Shown here: positions 18,266-26,166 of the stretch, one piece after another
How the letters are laid out: each line of letters starts with the position of its first letter
Position numbering within the stretch: position 1 is the stretch's first letter
Assembly (NCBI GenBank): GCA_041686235.1
Contig: JAWLED010000002.1
Span: forward strand, 19,511 to 83,510
Source: JAAAOH01 sp041686235
GTDB lineage: Bacteria > Spirochaetota > Spirochaetia > DSM-27196 > PWMO01
Reading direction: 5' to 3'
Length of the DNA stretch: 64,000 nt
Notes under the pieces: generated by a model
Told to the model about the DNA's origin: nothing
The model's input: the letters and a program-made list of their open reading frames with translations, nothing else
The model's database searches: none
Made by a program: the position numbers and the translations under genes

Positions 18266-18365
18266 NNNNNNNNNNNNNNNNNNNNNNNNNNNNNNNNNNN
18301 NNNNNNNNNNNNNNNNNNNNNNNNNNNNNNNNNNNNNNNNNNNNNNNNNNNNNNNNNNNNNNNNN
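18266..18365. other. Assembly gap (100 N) with duplicated flanks
   Basis: Exactly 100 N. The 99 bases before the gap (18167-18265) and the 99 after it (18366-18464) are identical, so the two contigs overlap and the gap is most likely a scaffolding artefact that inserts 199 bp. Confidence 0.93.
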
Positions 18366-18433
18366 CGAGCACAACTACGCGCACAAATTCCGTCGGCTCG
18401 CTCGGGCGGGTGCCTGCTCGGGCCGGCGCGCTC

Positions 18434-18530
18434 GCGGGTCCGCCGGCGACCGGGCCCCGGGCCGGCCAAAGCGGTCCGAGGTCCAGGGCCGGTGGGCTTG
18501 CGGGTCCGCCGGCGACCGGGCCCCGGGCCG
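18434..18530. repeat. Two-copy 31-bp GC-rich repeat near tkt
   Basis: A 31-bp segment containing 'GCGGGTCCGCCGGCGACC' occurs at 18434-18464 (and in the duplicated left flank at 18235-18265) and again at 18500-18530, period 66 bp. It lies between the 16287 gene and the end of tkt. Confidence 0.88.
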
Positions 18531-18597
18531 ACGAAGGCCCAAGAACCCGGAGTCACCGGAGCTCAGAACCCGGGGCCGCAGAGCCCCGGGGTGACCC

Positions 18598-20574
18598 TTA
18601 TCGGTCGATAACCTTTGTAAGCCCTTCGGCGGTGTAGCCGAGATGGGCTGCAACCTCGGCTCCCTTGCCGGAGGCGCCGAAACGGTTCAGACCGAAGAGG
18701 TCCTCCTTGGATTGGACGTAGCCTTCCCAGCCCTGCAGTACGCCCACCTCGGCAACTACCGTTCGCACGCCGCTGGGGATAACACGCTCGCGGAAGCTCT
18801 CATCTTGCGCTTCAAAAAGCTCCCGGTCGGAGATGGAAACTACTTGAACCGTGCGTTTCGACTTCTCCGCCGCTTCCAGCGCCAGTGAGACTTCGCTTCC
18901 GGTGGTAACGACCACGACATCCGGGCGGCCGTCCGTTGCTTTGACAACGTAGCCGCCGCGGCGGAAGTTTTCCCGCCAGTTCGGGTCGGCCTTTTCGTAT
19001 ACCGCAAGCTTTTGGCGAGTCAGCGAGAGGACGGTCGGGCCCTCTTCGTGCTCGAGCGCCATCATCCAGGCCTCCGCCGTTTCTTCGGCGTCGCCCGGGC
19101 GAATGAACCTCATGTTGGGGATCGCGCGAAGCGCTGCATAGTGCTCGACCGGCTCGTGTGTGGGGCCGTCCTCACCGACGTAGATGGAGTCGTGGGTCAT
19201 GACGTAGACGACCGGCAAGCCCATGAGTGCGGCAAGGCGCATCGAGCCGCGCATGTAGTCGGTGAACACCATGAAGGTGGCCGCATAGGGCCTGAACCCG
19301 CCGTGGAGATAAATACCGCTGGTAATGGCTCCCATGGCGTGTTCGCGCACACCGAAGTGCAGCGTTCTTCCGAGGCGTTCCTCGGCGCTGAAGTTGCCCC
19401 AATCCTCGAGCGTTGAGTTGTTGGAGGGGGCAAGGTCGGCCGAGCCGCCGATCAAGTTGGGGATTGCCTTGGCAAGCTCTTGGAGGATTGCGCCGCTCGC
19501 CTTTCGCGTGGCGATTTTCTCTCCCTTCTCGAAGGCGGGGAGCGACAGTTCCTTGCGTGCCTCCGCAATGGAGGAGTCGAAATAGCGGTCCCACAGCTTC
19601 TTCAACTCGGGATTGGCTTTGGCCCACTCCTCGAACGTCGACTTCCACTCTTTGTATTGCCGCTCGAGCTCTTTCTTTCTGTTTTCGAAATACTCCACAG
19701 CCTTGGGGTGGATGTAGAAGTGCTCGTTTTCGTCAAGACCGAGCTCGCGTTTGGAGAGGGCGACTTCGTCCTCGCCGAGGGCGGCGCCGTGTACCGCCGC
19801 GGTGCCCGCCTTATTGGGTGAGCCCTTTCCAATAACGGAGCGGAGGCGGATGAGCGTGGGGCGCGTGGCGTCTTTCTTGGCCTCTTCTATCATCTTGAAG
19901 AGGTTTTCGGTGTCGTAGGCGTCGCCGCTCATGGTCTGCCAGCCGAAGGCCTCGAACCGTTTCTCTACATCTTCGGTGAACGCGAGCGCCGTATCTCCTT
20001 CGATACTGATGTGGTTGTCGTCATAAAAGACGATGAGTTTGCCGAGGCCGAGGTGTCCGGCAAGAGAGCATGCCTCGGAGCTGATGCCCTCCATCATGTC
20101 GCCGTCACCGGCGATGACATAGGTGTAATGGTCCACCACCTTGTGCGTATCGGTGTTAAACACGTGCTCGAGTTTGGACTCGGCAAGAGCCATACCGACT
20201 GCGTTGGAGATGCCCTGGCCAAGCGGTCCGGTAGTGGTCTCGACGCCCTCGGTCTCGCCGTACTCGGGGTGACCCGGGGTAATCGAGCCCACCTGGCGGA
20301 AGTTCTTGAGATCATCGAGTGACACCTTGTATCCGGACAGGTGGAGTAGGGAGTAGAGCAACATCGAACCGTGGCCGGCAGAAAGGACGAACCGGTCGCG
20401 GTCCGGCCAGTTCGGGTCGCCGGGGTAGTGCGACATTACTTCGCCGTACAATGCGGAGCCGAGCTCCGCGAGTCCCATCGGCAAGCCCGGGTGGCCGGAG
20501 TTTGCAGCCTGGACCGCGTCCATCGACAGCGATCTCACCGAGAGAGCAATAGCATCAAGTGCGTCTTTTTTCAT
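18598..20574 (-). CDS. tkt: Transketolase
   Basis: 658 residues, full length. It moves two-carbon ketol units between sugar phosphates in the non-oxidative pentose phosphate pathway, using thiamine diphosphate and a divalent metal. 'NSGHPGLPMGLAE' opens the N-terminal domain; the thiamine-binding motif is 'GDGDMMEGISSEACSLAG' (about 155-172) with 'YDDNHISIEG' after it. The central domain has 'REHAMGAITSGIYLHGGF' and 'THDSIYVGEDGPTHEPVEH'. GGAGG lies 9 nt before the ATG. It follows hisA-hisE on the same strand but is 97 bp away with its own promoter candidate, so it need not belong to that operon. Confidence 0.97.
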   Translation of the reverse strand: MKKDALDAIALSVRSLSMDAVQAANSGHPGLPMGLAELGSALYGEVMSHYPGDPNWPDRDRFVLSAGHGSMLLYSLLHLSGYKVSLDDLKNFRQVGSITPGHPEYGETEGVETTTGPLGQGISNAVGMALAESKLEHVFNTDTHKVVDHYTYVIAGDGDMMEGISSEACSLAGHLGLGKLIVFYDDNHISIEGDTALAFTEDVEKRFEAFGWQTMSGDAYDTENLFKMIEEAKKDATRPTLIRLRSVIGKGSPNKAGTAAVHGAALGEDEVALSKRELGLDENEHFYIHPKAVEYFENRKKELERQYKEWKSTFEEWAKANPELKKLWDRYFDSSIAEARKELSLPAFEKGEKIATRKASGAILQELAKAIPNLIGGSADLAPSNNSTLEDWGNFSAEERLGRTLHFGVREHAMGAITSGIYLHGGFRPYAATFMVFTDYMRGSMRLAALMGLPVVYVMTHDSIYVGEDGPTHEPVEHYAALRAIPNMRFIRPGDAEETAEAWMMALEHEEGPTVLSLTRQKLAVYEKADPNWRENFRRGGYVVKATDGRPDVVVVTTGSEVSLALEAAEKSKRTVQVVSISDRELFEAQDESFRERVIPSGVRTVVAEVGVLQGWEGYVQSKEDLFGLNRFGASGKGAEVAAHLGYTAEGLTKVIDR

Positions 20575-20633
20575 TCCAGTTAACCTCCGTTATCTGTATC
20601 TGTGTTCGCATGCGTGTATCGTTACTTCCCCCG

Positions 20634-20661
20634 ATTCTAAAAGAACGGCAGAGAATGTAAA
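20634..20661 (-). promoter_or_regulatory. Candidate tkt promoter
   Basis: Minus strand TTTACA (20656-20661), 16 bp spacer, TAGAAT (20634-20639), 59 nt upstream of the tkt ATG, in the AT-richer spacer after the hisE-like gene. Confidence 0.45.
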
Positions 20662-20671
20662 GGAGCACCGC

Positions 20672-21304
20672 TTAGCGGCCGAGTCGTCCCGCGAGCTCGT
20701 CCAATACCTCTCGGATCTCTATGTCCGAGGCGCAGAGCAGCACGAGAAGGTGGTAGAGCAAGTCCGCGGACTCGGAGACCATCTCCGCTCGCTCCCGTGC
20801 AAGGACGAGCTCGACGGCCTCCTCGCCGGTTTTCTTTCGAATCTTCTCGACACCGCTCGAAAATAGGTATGTCGTGTAGGAGCCTTCCGGCATGCTTCGC
20901 CGCCGCTCCCGCACGAGCTCGTAGAGCCGTTCGAGGATATCCGGCTGCTCCGAGGGGGCGCCGGCGGCCTCCGAGGTCCCGGTGCCCGCTGGGGCCGCCG
21001 CCGGCTCCCCGGGCCCCGAGACCGCCTCGGAGGGCGCCCCGGGCGCCGAGACCACGTCGGGTGCGTCGGTCGCCGCACCGGAGGGCCCTGCGGACGTCTC
21101 GACCACCGCACGATACCACCCTCCCTCGTCCGTTATTGAATGGAGCGTGCGTGCCGGCTCGTAAGGAAGCAGGCGCCCGGTTTCGGGGTTTAGGCTCCAC
21201 ACCGCGCCCTGTTCGCGACTCTTGCGAAAGCCCTTTTCATCGGTAAGTACGGCGTCGAGTACCGTGCCGTCACCGCTGACGATAACAAGTGGTTGCACTA
21301 CCAA
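20672..21304 (-). CDS. hisE: Phosphoribosyl-ATP pyrophosphatase (HisE) with degenerate HisI-like N-terminus
   Basis: 210 residues in three parts. The C-terminal 95 ('ILERLYELVRERR', 'SYTTYLFSSGVEKIRKKTGEEAVE', split by family at the conserved 'KTGEEAVE') are a complete HisE domain, which hydrolyses phosphoribosyl-ATP to phosphoribosyl-AMP. The N-terminal 70 ('VLDAVLTDEKGFRKSREQGAVWS') follow the HisI cyclohydrolase pattern but contain no cysteine, so the zinc site of HisI is missing. An Ala/Pro/Gly linker of about 50 residues with an in-frame repeat joins them. Start is TTG 21304 or GTG 21298; the latter overlaps the hisA stop as TAGTG. Either way it is translationally coupled to hisA. Confidence 0.8.
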   Translation of the reverse strand: MVVQPLVIVSGDGTVLDAVLTDEKGFRKSREQGAVWSLNPETGRLLPYEPARTLHSITDEGGWYRAVVETSAGPSGAATDAPDVVSAPGAPSEAVSGPGEPAAAPAGTGTSEAAGAPSEQPDILERLYELVRERRRSMPEGSYTTYLFSSGVEKIRKKTGEEAVELVLARERAEMVSESADLLYHLLVLLCASDIEIREVLDELAGRLGR

Positions 21305-22041
21305 TCCGCTCCTTCGCTACCCTGATAGGTATCGATAAGTGTTTTGAGATCCAGGGCCGACTCGTAGATGGCTTTACCGACGATAATACCGCTGACGCCT
21401 TTGTGGCTATTCTCGATGACGGTTTTTACGTCACCTTCCGAGCCGATTCCGCCGGAGAGCACCACCGGCAGGCTGGACGTCTCCGCCATCAGGTTCGTGC
21501 GATCTATGTCGGGGCCTGAAAGTGTGCCGTCACGCTCTATATTGGTGTATATGATGCTCGAAACGCCGACCTTTTTTGCCTGCTGGGCGAGCGCGGTGTC
21601 CTCCAGACCCGTCTTTTGCTCCCAGCCCGAAACGTAGACGAATCCGTCCTTTGCGTCGATGCCGGCAACGAATATGGTGCCGTAATGCGCGCTCCAGCCC
21701 TCAACGATCTGCGGCTTGCGGGCAAACGTGGTGCCGAGGACCAACCGGTCGATGCCGAGATCGAGCAGCTCTTCGATGTCGTCGTCGGTGCGAATCCCGC
21801 CGCCGAGCTCGATGACGCAGCTTACCGCCTTTCTGATTTTGCGAATCGTCTTGCGGTTCGTTGCTTTGTCGCCGTGAGCGGCGTCGAGGTCTACAATATG
21901 GATCCGCTTGGCACCTGCTTGCTCGAACTCCCGAGCAAAGGCAACCGGATCTTTGTCGTAAAAGGTCGCTTCCCCATAGTCGCCCTGGTTGAGGCGCACA
22001 CACTCTCCGCGCAGCAGATCAATAGCAGGGATGATGATCAT
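21298..22041 (-). CDS. hisA: ProFAR isomerase (HisA)
   Basis: 247 residues, a TIM barrel that isomerises ProFAR to PRFAR in histidine synthesis. The N-terminal 'IPAIDLLRGECVRLNQGDY' carries the catalytic Asp (Asp8 in 'PAIDL'), 'ELGGGIRTDDDI' is the first phosphate loop, and the second catalytic Asp is in 'IERDGTLSGPD'; the second phosphate loop is 'SGGIGSEGDV'. ATG 22041 is chosen over an in-frame GTG at 22056 because GAGGAAG precedes it by 7 nt. The 'hisA-hisE' pair is isolated here; other his genes are not in the window. Confidence 0.95.
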   Translation of the reverse strand: MIIIPAIDLLRGECVRLNQGDYGEATFYDKDPVAFAREFEQAGAKRIHIVDLDAAHGDKATNRKTIRKIRKAVSCVIELGGGIRTDDDIEELLDLGIDRLVLGTTFARKPQIVEGWSAHYGTIFVAGIDAKDGFVYVSGWEQKTGLEDTALAQQAKKVGVSSIIYTNIERDGTLSGPDIDRTNLMAETSSLPVVLSGGIGSEGDVKTVIENSHKGVSGIIVGKAIYESALDLKTLIDTYQGSEGADW

Positions 22042-22131
22042 CGATCGCTTCCTCACTCATTGGGTACGAATATTGACGCCTATCATACGAAAAACGGCGC
22101 ACTTTTTACAGTGATTATTGCACGGGCGCCG

Positions 22132-22255
22132 CGCCGGCGGCGGGGGCCCCGCGCAAACCGGAGCGCGCGGACCGGGCGCGGCGCCGGCGGGGACGCCCAA
22201 GGCCCGGATTCGGGGGGGGGCGGCGCCGGGGGCCGGCGCCGGGGAACTCAGGTCC
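22132..22255. repeat. GC-rich low-complexity spacer
   Basis: About 125 bp of near-pure G/C with repeated 'CGCCGGCGG' elements between hisA and the HD-domain gene. No coding potential was seen. It belongs to the same class as the other GC-rich spacers in the window. Confidence 0.7.
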
Positions 22256-22263
22256 CGCTCCCA

Positions 22264-22293
22264 TAGACAGGACCTCGACTGCGCCGTTATCTT
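22264..22293 (+). promoter_or_regulatory. Promoter of the HD-domain gene, leaderless type
   Basis: TAGACA (22264-22269), 18 bp spacer, TATCTT (22288-22293); -10 ends 9 nt before ATG 22303. No Shine-Dalgarno sequence. Confidence 0.4.
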
Positions 22294-22302
22294 AACGCCG
22301 TT

Positions 22303-23403
22303 ATGGATGCTCTCTCGCGGATCGAAGCCGCCGGCTACCGGTACTATTTTGCCTCGTTCTCGGCGCTCGACCGCTATTTCCGCGCGCCGACCTCCCAGAC
22401 GCGAAACGTGTATGTGGCCTTCGACGGGACGCTGATCGAGCTTGCCAAAGCGCTCGGCGAGCTCGACTATCCGGGGTTAGAGGATTGGGACGCGGCAAGC
22501 GCTCACGGCGAGGGGATGGTGTACGTTCGCTGTCTCTCCGATGAGTATCCGCGCCGGCGGTTGAGCTTTCATCTCCTCGACTTTCTATATGATCCGGCGG
22601 CCGATACGTTTTTCGACCCTCGCGACGCGTATCGCGAGCTTCGAAGCTCGGCGCCCCCCACCATATCCGAGGCTGCAAGCGCGCTCGATACCATCACCGC
22701 CGGCGCGGTGCTGGCCGCCCGCTACGGCTATGAGATCACCGCGGCGGATCTCCCGGATCCGGACTTCTCGCAGCCCGTCTCGCCGGCAGGCGAGCGGCAA
22801 CTGCTGGTCGACCTGCTCGGGGGGCAGGATCCGGCTCGTGGGTTGCGGATTCTTCACGATACCGGGTTTGTCGCGCATGTGTGGCCCGAGCTTGCGCCGA
22901 TGAACGGGACGGATCACTCCAAAGAACATCATCCGGAGGGAAACGTCTGGGAACACTCTCTCGAGACCCTTCGGTATCGCAAGGTGCCGGATCTGCTCTT
23001 GAGCCTCGGGTTACTATTCCACGACAGCGGGAAACCGACGGCGGAAGAGACGAGAGAGCATGCCTTCGACGGCCACGCACAGATCGGGGCGGATATTGCA
23101 CGGGAGTTCTTGCGCGAGCGTGGGTTTTCCGAACAGCTCGTCTCGGATGTCCGTTGGTTGGTGGTTAATCACATGTTCCCCGGCGCCTTGCACAAGTTGC
23201 CCCAGTACCGCACCGAAACGCTCATGAGCTCGCGGCTGTTCCCGGTGCTCCTCGAGCTCTACCGCTGCGACCTGAGCTCCACCTTTCGGGGACCCGACGG
23301 GTACTATCGCGCATGCCGCATATATCGGTCGTTTCTCAAGAACGTATCGAACCCGTTTCGGGACGCAGCCGGCAAAAAGCTCGTTAAGCTGTACGTCGAA
23401 TAA
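22303..23403 (+). CDS. HD-domain protein with degenerate poly(A) polymerase/CCA-type head
   Basis: 366 residues. The C-terminal part (about 190-366) is an HD domain like those that follow the nucleotidyltransferase in PcnB/CCA-adding enzymes: 'EHHPEGNVWEHSLETL', 'LGLLFHDSGKP' (HD pair), 'FDGHAQIGADIA' and 'VVNHMFPG', so its metal-binding residues are intact. The first 170 residues have the length and order of a class II nucleotidyltransferase fold, but the expected G-[GS]-x-R and D-x-D motifs are absent ('RNVYVAFDG' in their place). It is therefore probably a phosphohydrolase that lost polymerase activity. Substrate unknown. First ATG, with a -10 box 9 nt upstream. Confidence 0.7.
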   Translation: MDALSRIEAAGYRYYFASFSALDRYFRAPTSQTRNVYVAFDGTLIELAKALGELDYPGLEDWDAASAHGEGMVYVRCLSDEYPRRRLSFHLLDFLYDPAADTFFDPRDAYRELRSSAPPTISEAASALDTITAGAVLAARYGYEITAADLPDPDFSQPVSPAGERQLLVDLLGGQDPARGLRILHDTGFVAHVWPELAPMNGTDHSKEHHPEGNVWEHSLETLRYRKVPDLLLSLGLLFHDSGKPTAEETREHAFDGHAQIGADIAREFLRERGFSEQLVSDVRWLVVNHMFPGALHKLPQYRTETLMSSRLFPVLLELYRCDLSSTFRGPDGYYRACRIYRSFLKNVSNPFRDAAGKKLVKLYVE

Positions 23404-23412
23404 AAAAACGTA

Positions 23413-23441
23413 TTGACCGCAGGCTGTTTTCGTCATATAGT
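23413..23441 (+). promoter_or_regulatory. Promoter of the MFS-gntR pair, leaderless type
   Basis: TTGACC (23413-23418), 17 bp spacer, TATAGT (23436-23441), then 6 nt and ATG 23448. The best example of the leaderless pattern in the window. Confidence 0.7.
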
Positions 23442-23447
23442 CATCAT

Positions 23448-24785
23448 ATGACCGTATCACAGGATGCAAGACAAAGAAGCGGCCAAGGCCAAGATGAGGG
23501 TGGAAACCGGGCCCTATCGAGGGTACGGCGCCGGTATTACCTGTTAACGGGGCTTTACTGGTTTGCCACCGCATTGCCGATGCCGACCCTGGTGTTACTC
23601 CAGCGCGAGCGCGGAATGGACCTCTTCGAGGTGGGTGTGCTCACCGCGGTGTACTCGATCATCATCGTGTTGTGCGAGGTGCCCACCGGTGGGCTCGCGG
23701 ATGCCTGGGGCAGGCGCACGGTGTCGGTTATCGCCTTTTGCGTGATCGCGGCGGCCAAGATCACCTTCTCTGTTGCCGCGTCGTTTCTCGTGTTCGCCCT
23801 TGCCTTCGTAGTGTTCGGCGTCGGGCGCGCGCTCATCTCCGGAGCCTTGGAGGCGTGGTTCGTCGATGAAGTTCTGCGCTTGGCCCCCGAAGAAGAGCTC
23901 CAACGGTCCTTAGCCTACGCAAACACCGTAACGTTGTTCGCGCTCAGTAGTGCGAGCCTTCTGGGAGGATATCTCCCGTCGCTACTCTCCGAGATCGCCG
24001 TTATGGGGAGAAGCTTCTCGGGACTGGCCGCACCCCCGGCCGCGGCGGCGGTGCTCATGCTCCTCACCGCGGGCCTTACCGCCCGGCTTGTGGTGGAGCC
24101 GCGCCCCGCGCACGAGCATGGTCACCCCGGGGGCATCGTGTTGAGCGCCTTCAGAGAAACGACGCGCAATTCGACCTTGCTGCTGCTCGCCGGCCTCTCT
24201 CTGGTAGCGGGAGCGGCCATCAGCACCATGGAGACGTTTTGGCAGCCGTTTTTCTCGGATACACTGGGCACCGGCACGCCTACCGTTCTATTCGGCGTCA
24301 TAACGGCCGGCAGTTTTCTCTTTGCCATGGTTGGGAACGTGGCCTCGCCCGAGCTGACGCGTCTTCTCGGTGGCCGCCCGGCTCGCTTGGCTGCAATTCT
24401 ACAGGGATTCCGCGGCCTATTCATGTTCGCGCTCGCCCTTCAAACCGCTAACACGCCGGCCGTCGGAGCATTTTGGCTTGCCTACATGGTCATGGGGGCA
24501 GGGGAGAGTCCTCACCAGACTCTGATAAACCGCAACGTACGAGCCGAGCATCGCTCCGCCATGTTATCGGTGCAGTCTCTTGCCACGTCCCTGGGAGCGT
24601 TTGCCGGTGCGGGAGTGTTCGGCTACATCGCCCGCTCTGCGGGGCTTCGCACCGTATGGATTGTAACCGCTGTTTACCTGGTGCTATCCTTGGTTATGTA
24701 TCTTCGCGTGGATGCGCGCGAGAATCGGAGTAACCGTGTACAACACGTCGCTGCACAAACGAACCTTAGCTCAGCAAGTAGCTGA
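23448..24785 (+). CDS. Major facilitator superfamily transporter
   Basis: 445 residues with about twelve membrane helices. Loop 2-3 has the MFS motif A 'GGLADAWGRR'. The N-terminal 30 residues are polar and charged; the last 20 are a cytoplasmic tail. No substrate motif can be recognised; similar proteins are drug or small-molecule exporters. The gene's 3' end overlaps the FadR-type regulator by 50 bp (from GTG 24736), so the two are translationally coupled and the regulator probably controls this operon. ATG 23448 lies 6 nt after the -10 box TATAGT. Confidence 0.85.
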   Translation: MTVSQDARQRSGQGQDEGGNRALSRVRRRYYLLTGLYWFATALPMPTLVLLQRERGMDLFEVGVLTAVYSIIIVLCEVPTGGLADAWGRRTVSVIAFCVIAAAKITFSVAASFLVFALAFVVFGVGRALISGALEAWFVDEVLRLAPEEELQRSLAYANTVTLFALSSASLLGGYLPSLLSEIAVMGRSFSGLAAPPAAAAVLMLLTAGLTARLVVEPRPAHEHGHPGGIVLSAFRETTRNSTLLLLAGLSLVAGAAISTMETFWQPFFSDTLGTGTPTVLFGVITAGSFLFAMVGNVASPELTRLLGGRPARLAAILQGFRGLFMFALALQTANTPAVGAFWLAYMVMGAGESPHQTLINRNVRAEHRSAMLSVQSLATSLGAFAGAGVFGYIARSAGLRTVWIVTAVYLVLSLVMYLRVDARENRSNRVQHVAAQTNLSSASS

Positions 24786-25542
24786 TAGCATCAAGCAGTC
24801 GGTGCTCGACGGCGAGCTTTCCGCCGGAGCGGCGCTGCCGACCGAGCCCGAGCTTGCCGAGCAGTTCAGCGTCAGTCGCGCCGTCATCCGCGACGCGATT
24901 CGGCTGCTCTCGGCGGTCGGGCTGGTAGATGTGCGCCACGGCCGCGGCATGTACATCACCGAACCGGGAACGGAGGCGCTTTCCGAGGCGCTCTTTATTG
25001 CGTTGCGCCGCAACGGGGCGACGGTTTGGGACGTCGAGGAGCTCCAGCAGGTCATACTTCCAGAGGTCGTCGGTTTTGCCGCTGAGCGGGCAACCGACGA
25101 AGAGATTACCGAGCTCGAGCGCTCGGTCGAGCAGTGCCTTACCGTGTTTGGAGAAGTTATCGAGCAAAGCGAGAAGGCCGGGCGCGAGCTCAACGAGCAC
25201 GAAACCTCGCGGATCGCCTCGGCCTACGGGCGGTTCTACGAACTGCTGTATGCGGCGAGCCACAACACGGTGCTGTCTCTGCTTTCGATGCCCCTCTATC
25301 GGCTTCACAGCCTCAAGAGTTGGGATTCGGACGAAGAGCCGGTTGAGGGCTCGGTAACACGTGAGCGTGCGTTTTTTGACCGCATGATCGCCGCCATTAG
25401 AACCCGAGACCGCGAGGCTGCCGCGGAGGAAGTACGTCGGATGGCCGCGATGTTTCCCGAGAGTGCGAAGGCGGCAATGCGCCGCACGCCGATCGGCGAC
25501 ACGGCCGTGCTCCCGGAGCCGCTGCCGCCACTCGACGATTAA
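24736..25542 (+). CDS. GntR/FadR-subfamily transcriptional regulator
   Basis: 268 residues. An N-terminal winged helix-turn-helix (about 5-70) has the GntR signature 'LPTEPELAEQFSVSRAVIRDAIRLL'. The C-terminal all-helical FCD domain (about 90-235) includes 'FYELLYAASHN', typical of ligand-sensing FadR regulators. These usually repress a neighbouring catabolic or transport operon until a small organic acid binds; here the obvious target is the overlapping MFS gene. GTG 24736 is preferred because CGGAG precedes it; ATG 24712 would add 8 residues and has no such site. After the stop lies a duplicated GC-rich spacer. Confidence 0.88.
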   Translation: MYNTSLHKRTLAQQVADSIKQSVLDGELSAGAALPTEPELAEQFSVSRAVIRDAIRLLSAVGLVDVRHGRGMYITEPGTEALSEALFIALRRNGATVWDVEELQQVILPEVVGFAAERATDEEITELERSVEQCLTVFGEVIEQSEKAGRELNEHETSRIASAYGRFYELLYAASHNTVLSLLSMPLYRLHSLKSWDSDEEPVEGSVTRERAFFDRMIAAIRTRDREAAAEEVRRMAAMFPESAKAAMRRTPIGDTAVLPEPLPPLDD

Positions 25543-25546
25543 GAGG

Positions 25547-25666
25547 GGGCGCGGCGGCGCTTTGGTCGCCCTGCCGGCCTGGACGGCGGTGCGCCGCCGC
25601 CGTTGTGGTCTGCCGAGCGCCGCCGCCGGCAGCGGGCGCGGCGGCGCCTTGGTCGCCCTGCCGGCC
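25547..25666. repeat. Two-copy 33-bp GC-rich repeat after the gntR gene
   Basis: Copies at 25547-25579 and 25634-25666 match at 32 of 33 positions (period 87 bp), both containing 'TTGGTCGCCCTGCCGGCC'. They fill the spacer between converging genes. Confidence 0.9.
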
Positions 25667-25675
25667 CGCGCGCGC

Positions 25676-26023
25676 TCAGCCCGGAGGCCAGGTTAGCTGT
25701 CTACCGCCGAGGATGTGGGCGTGAAGGTATTGTACAGACTGTTGCGCCTCGGGGCCGGTGTTGAATACAACACGGTAACCGTTTCCTTCGAGGCCGAGCT
25801 CGGCGGCCACCAGTGAGACGCTGCGCATGAACTCGCCCACGGTCTCGGCCTGGGTGCTGCGAATGTCTGCAAAGCTTTCGAGTTTCTTCTTGGGAATCAC
25901 CAGCACGTGCACCGGAGCCTGTGGGTTTATGTCGCGGAACGCGTAGACCGCGTCGTCCTCGTACACAGCTTCCGAGGGCACCGTGCCGGCGAGGATCTGA
26001 TCAAACAGGGTTTCTTCTGCCAT
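25676..26023 (-). CDS. hinT: HIT-family (HINT-type) nucleotide hydrolase
   Basis: 115 residues, the usual size of HINT proteins, which cleave nucleoside phosphoramidates. 'CDS' begins 'MAEETLFDQILAGTVPSE' and ends with the 'LGGRQLTWPPG' C-terminus typical of HINT. The His triad reads 'YLHAHILGG': His101 and His103 correspond to the nucleophile and third His, but the first His is Tyr99. ATG 26023 is the family start; the open frame continues upstream only as a shadow of the zinc-ribbon gene. A GTGAGG element precedes it. A tandem GC-rich repeat (26082-26144) lies just upstream. Confidence 0.9.
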   Translation of the reverse strand: MAEETLFDQILAGTVPSEAVYEDDAVYAFRDINPQAPVHVLVIPKKKLESFADIRSTQAETVGEFMRSVSLVAAELGLEGNGYRVVFNTGPEAQQSVQYLHAHILGGRQLTWPPG

Positions 26024-26081
26024 TTCGGACACCTCACGGAGTAGCATAGCACGCGTTTTCAGCGTGTTCAACGCGACCGAC

Positions 26082-26144
26082 GGACAGAGTCCCCGGCGGA
26101 TCGCGTCGCGGTGGACAGAGTCCCCGGCGATCGCGGCGCGGTGG
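26082..26144. repeat. Tandem 31/32-bp repeat
   Basis: Two adjacent copies (26082-26112 and 26113-26144) that begin 'GGACAGAGTCCCCGGCG' and differ by one inserted base and one substitution. They lie between hinT and the zinc-ribbon gene. Confidence 0.88.
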
Positions 26145-26166
26145 CCTTTGCTGCCGTGGTGGCGGC

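Larger units (their letters stand above)
18147..18594 (+). pseudogene. Small ORF overrun by GC-rich repeats and an assembly gap
   Basis: Starts 3 bp after the preceding stop with ATG 18147 and reads 'MEDRYMDEHNYAHKFRRL', which looks like a genuine N-terminus, then turns into Arg/Gly/Ala/Pro-rich translation of GC-rich repeat DNA. With the duplicated flank of the gap collapsed, one frame runs to the stop at 18594 and gives 82 residues. It may be a gene truncated by expansion of the repeat, or chance. No function can be given. This is the only stretch over 300 bp (18144-18597) without a solid gene. Confidence 0.3.

Noticed and set aside
22118..22435. Open frame rich in Gly/Ala/Arg before the HD-domain gene
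   Set aside because: Translation of a GC-rich spacer; no conserved features.
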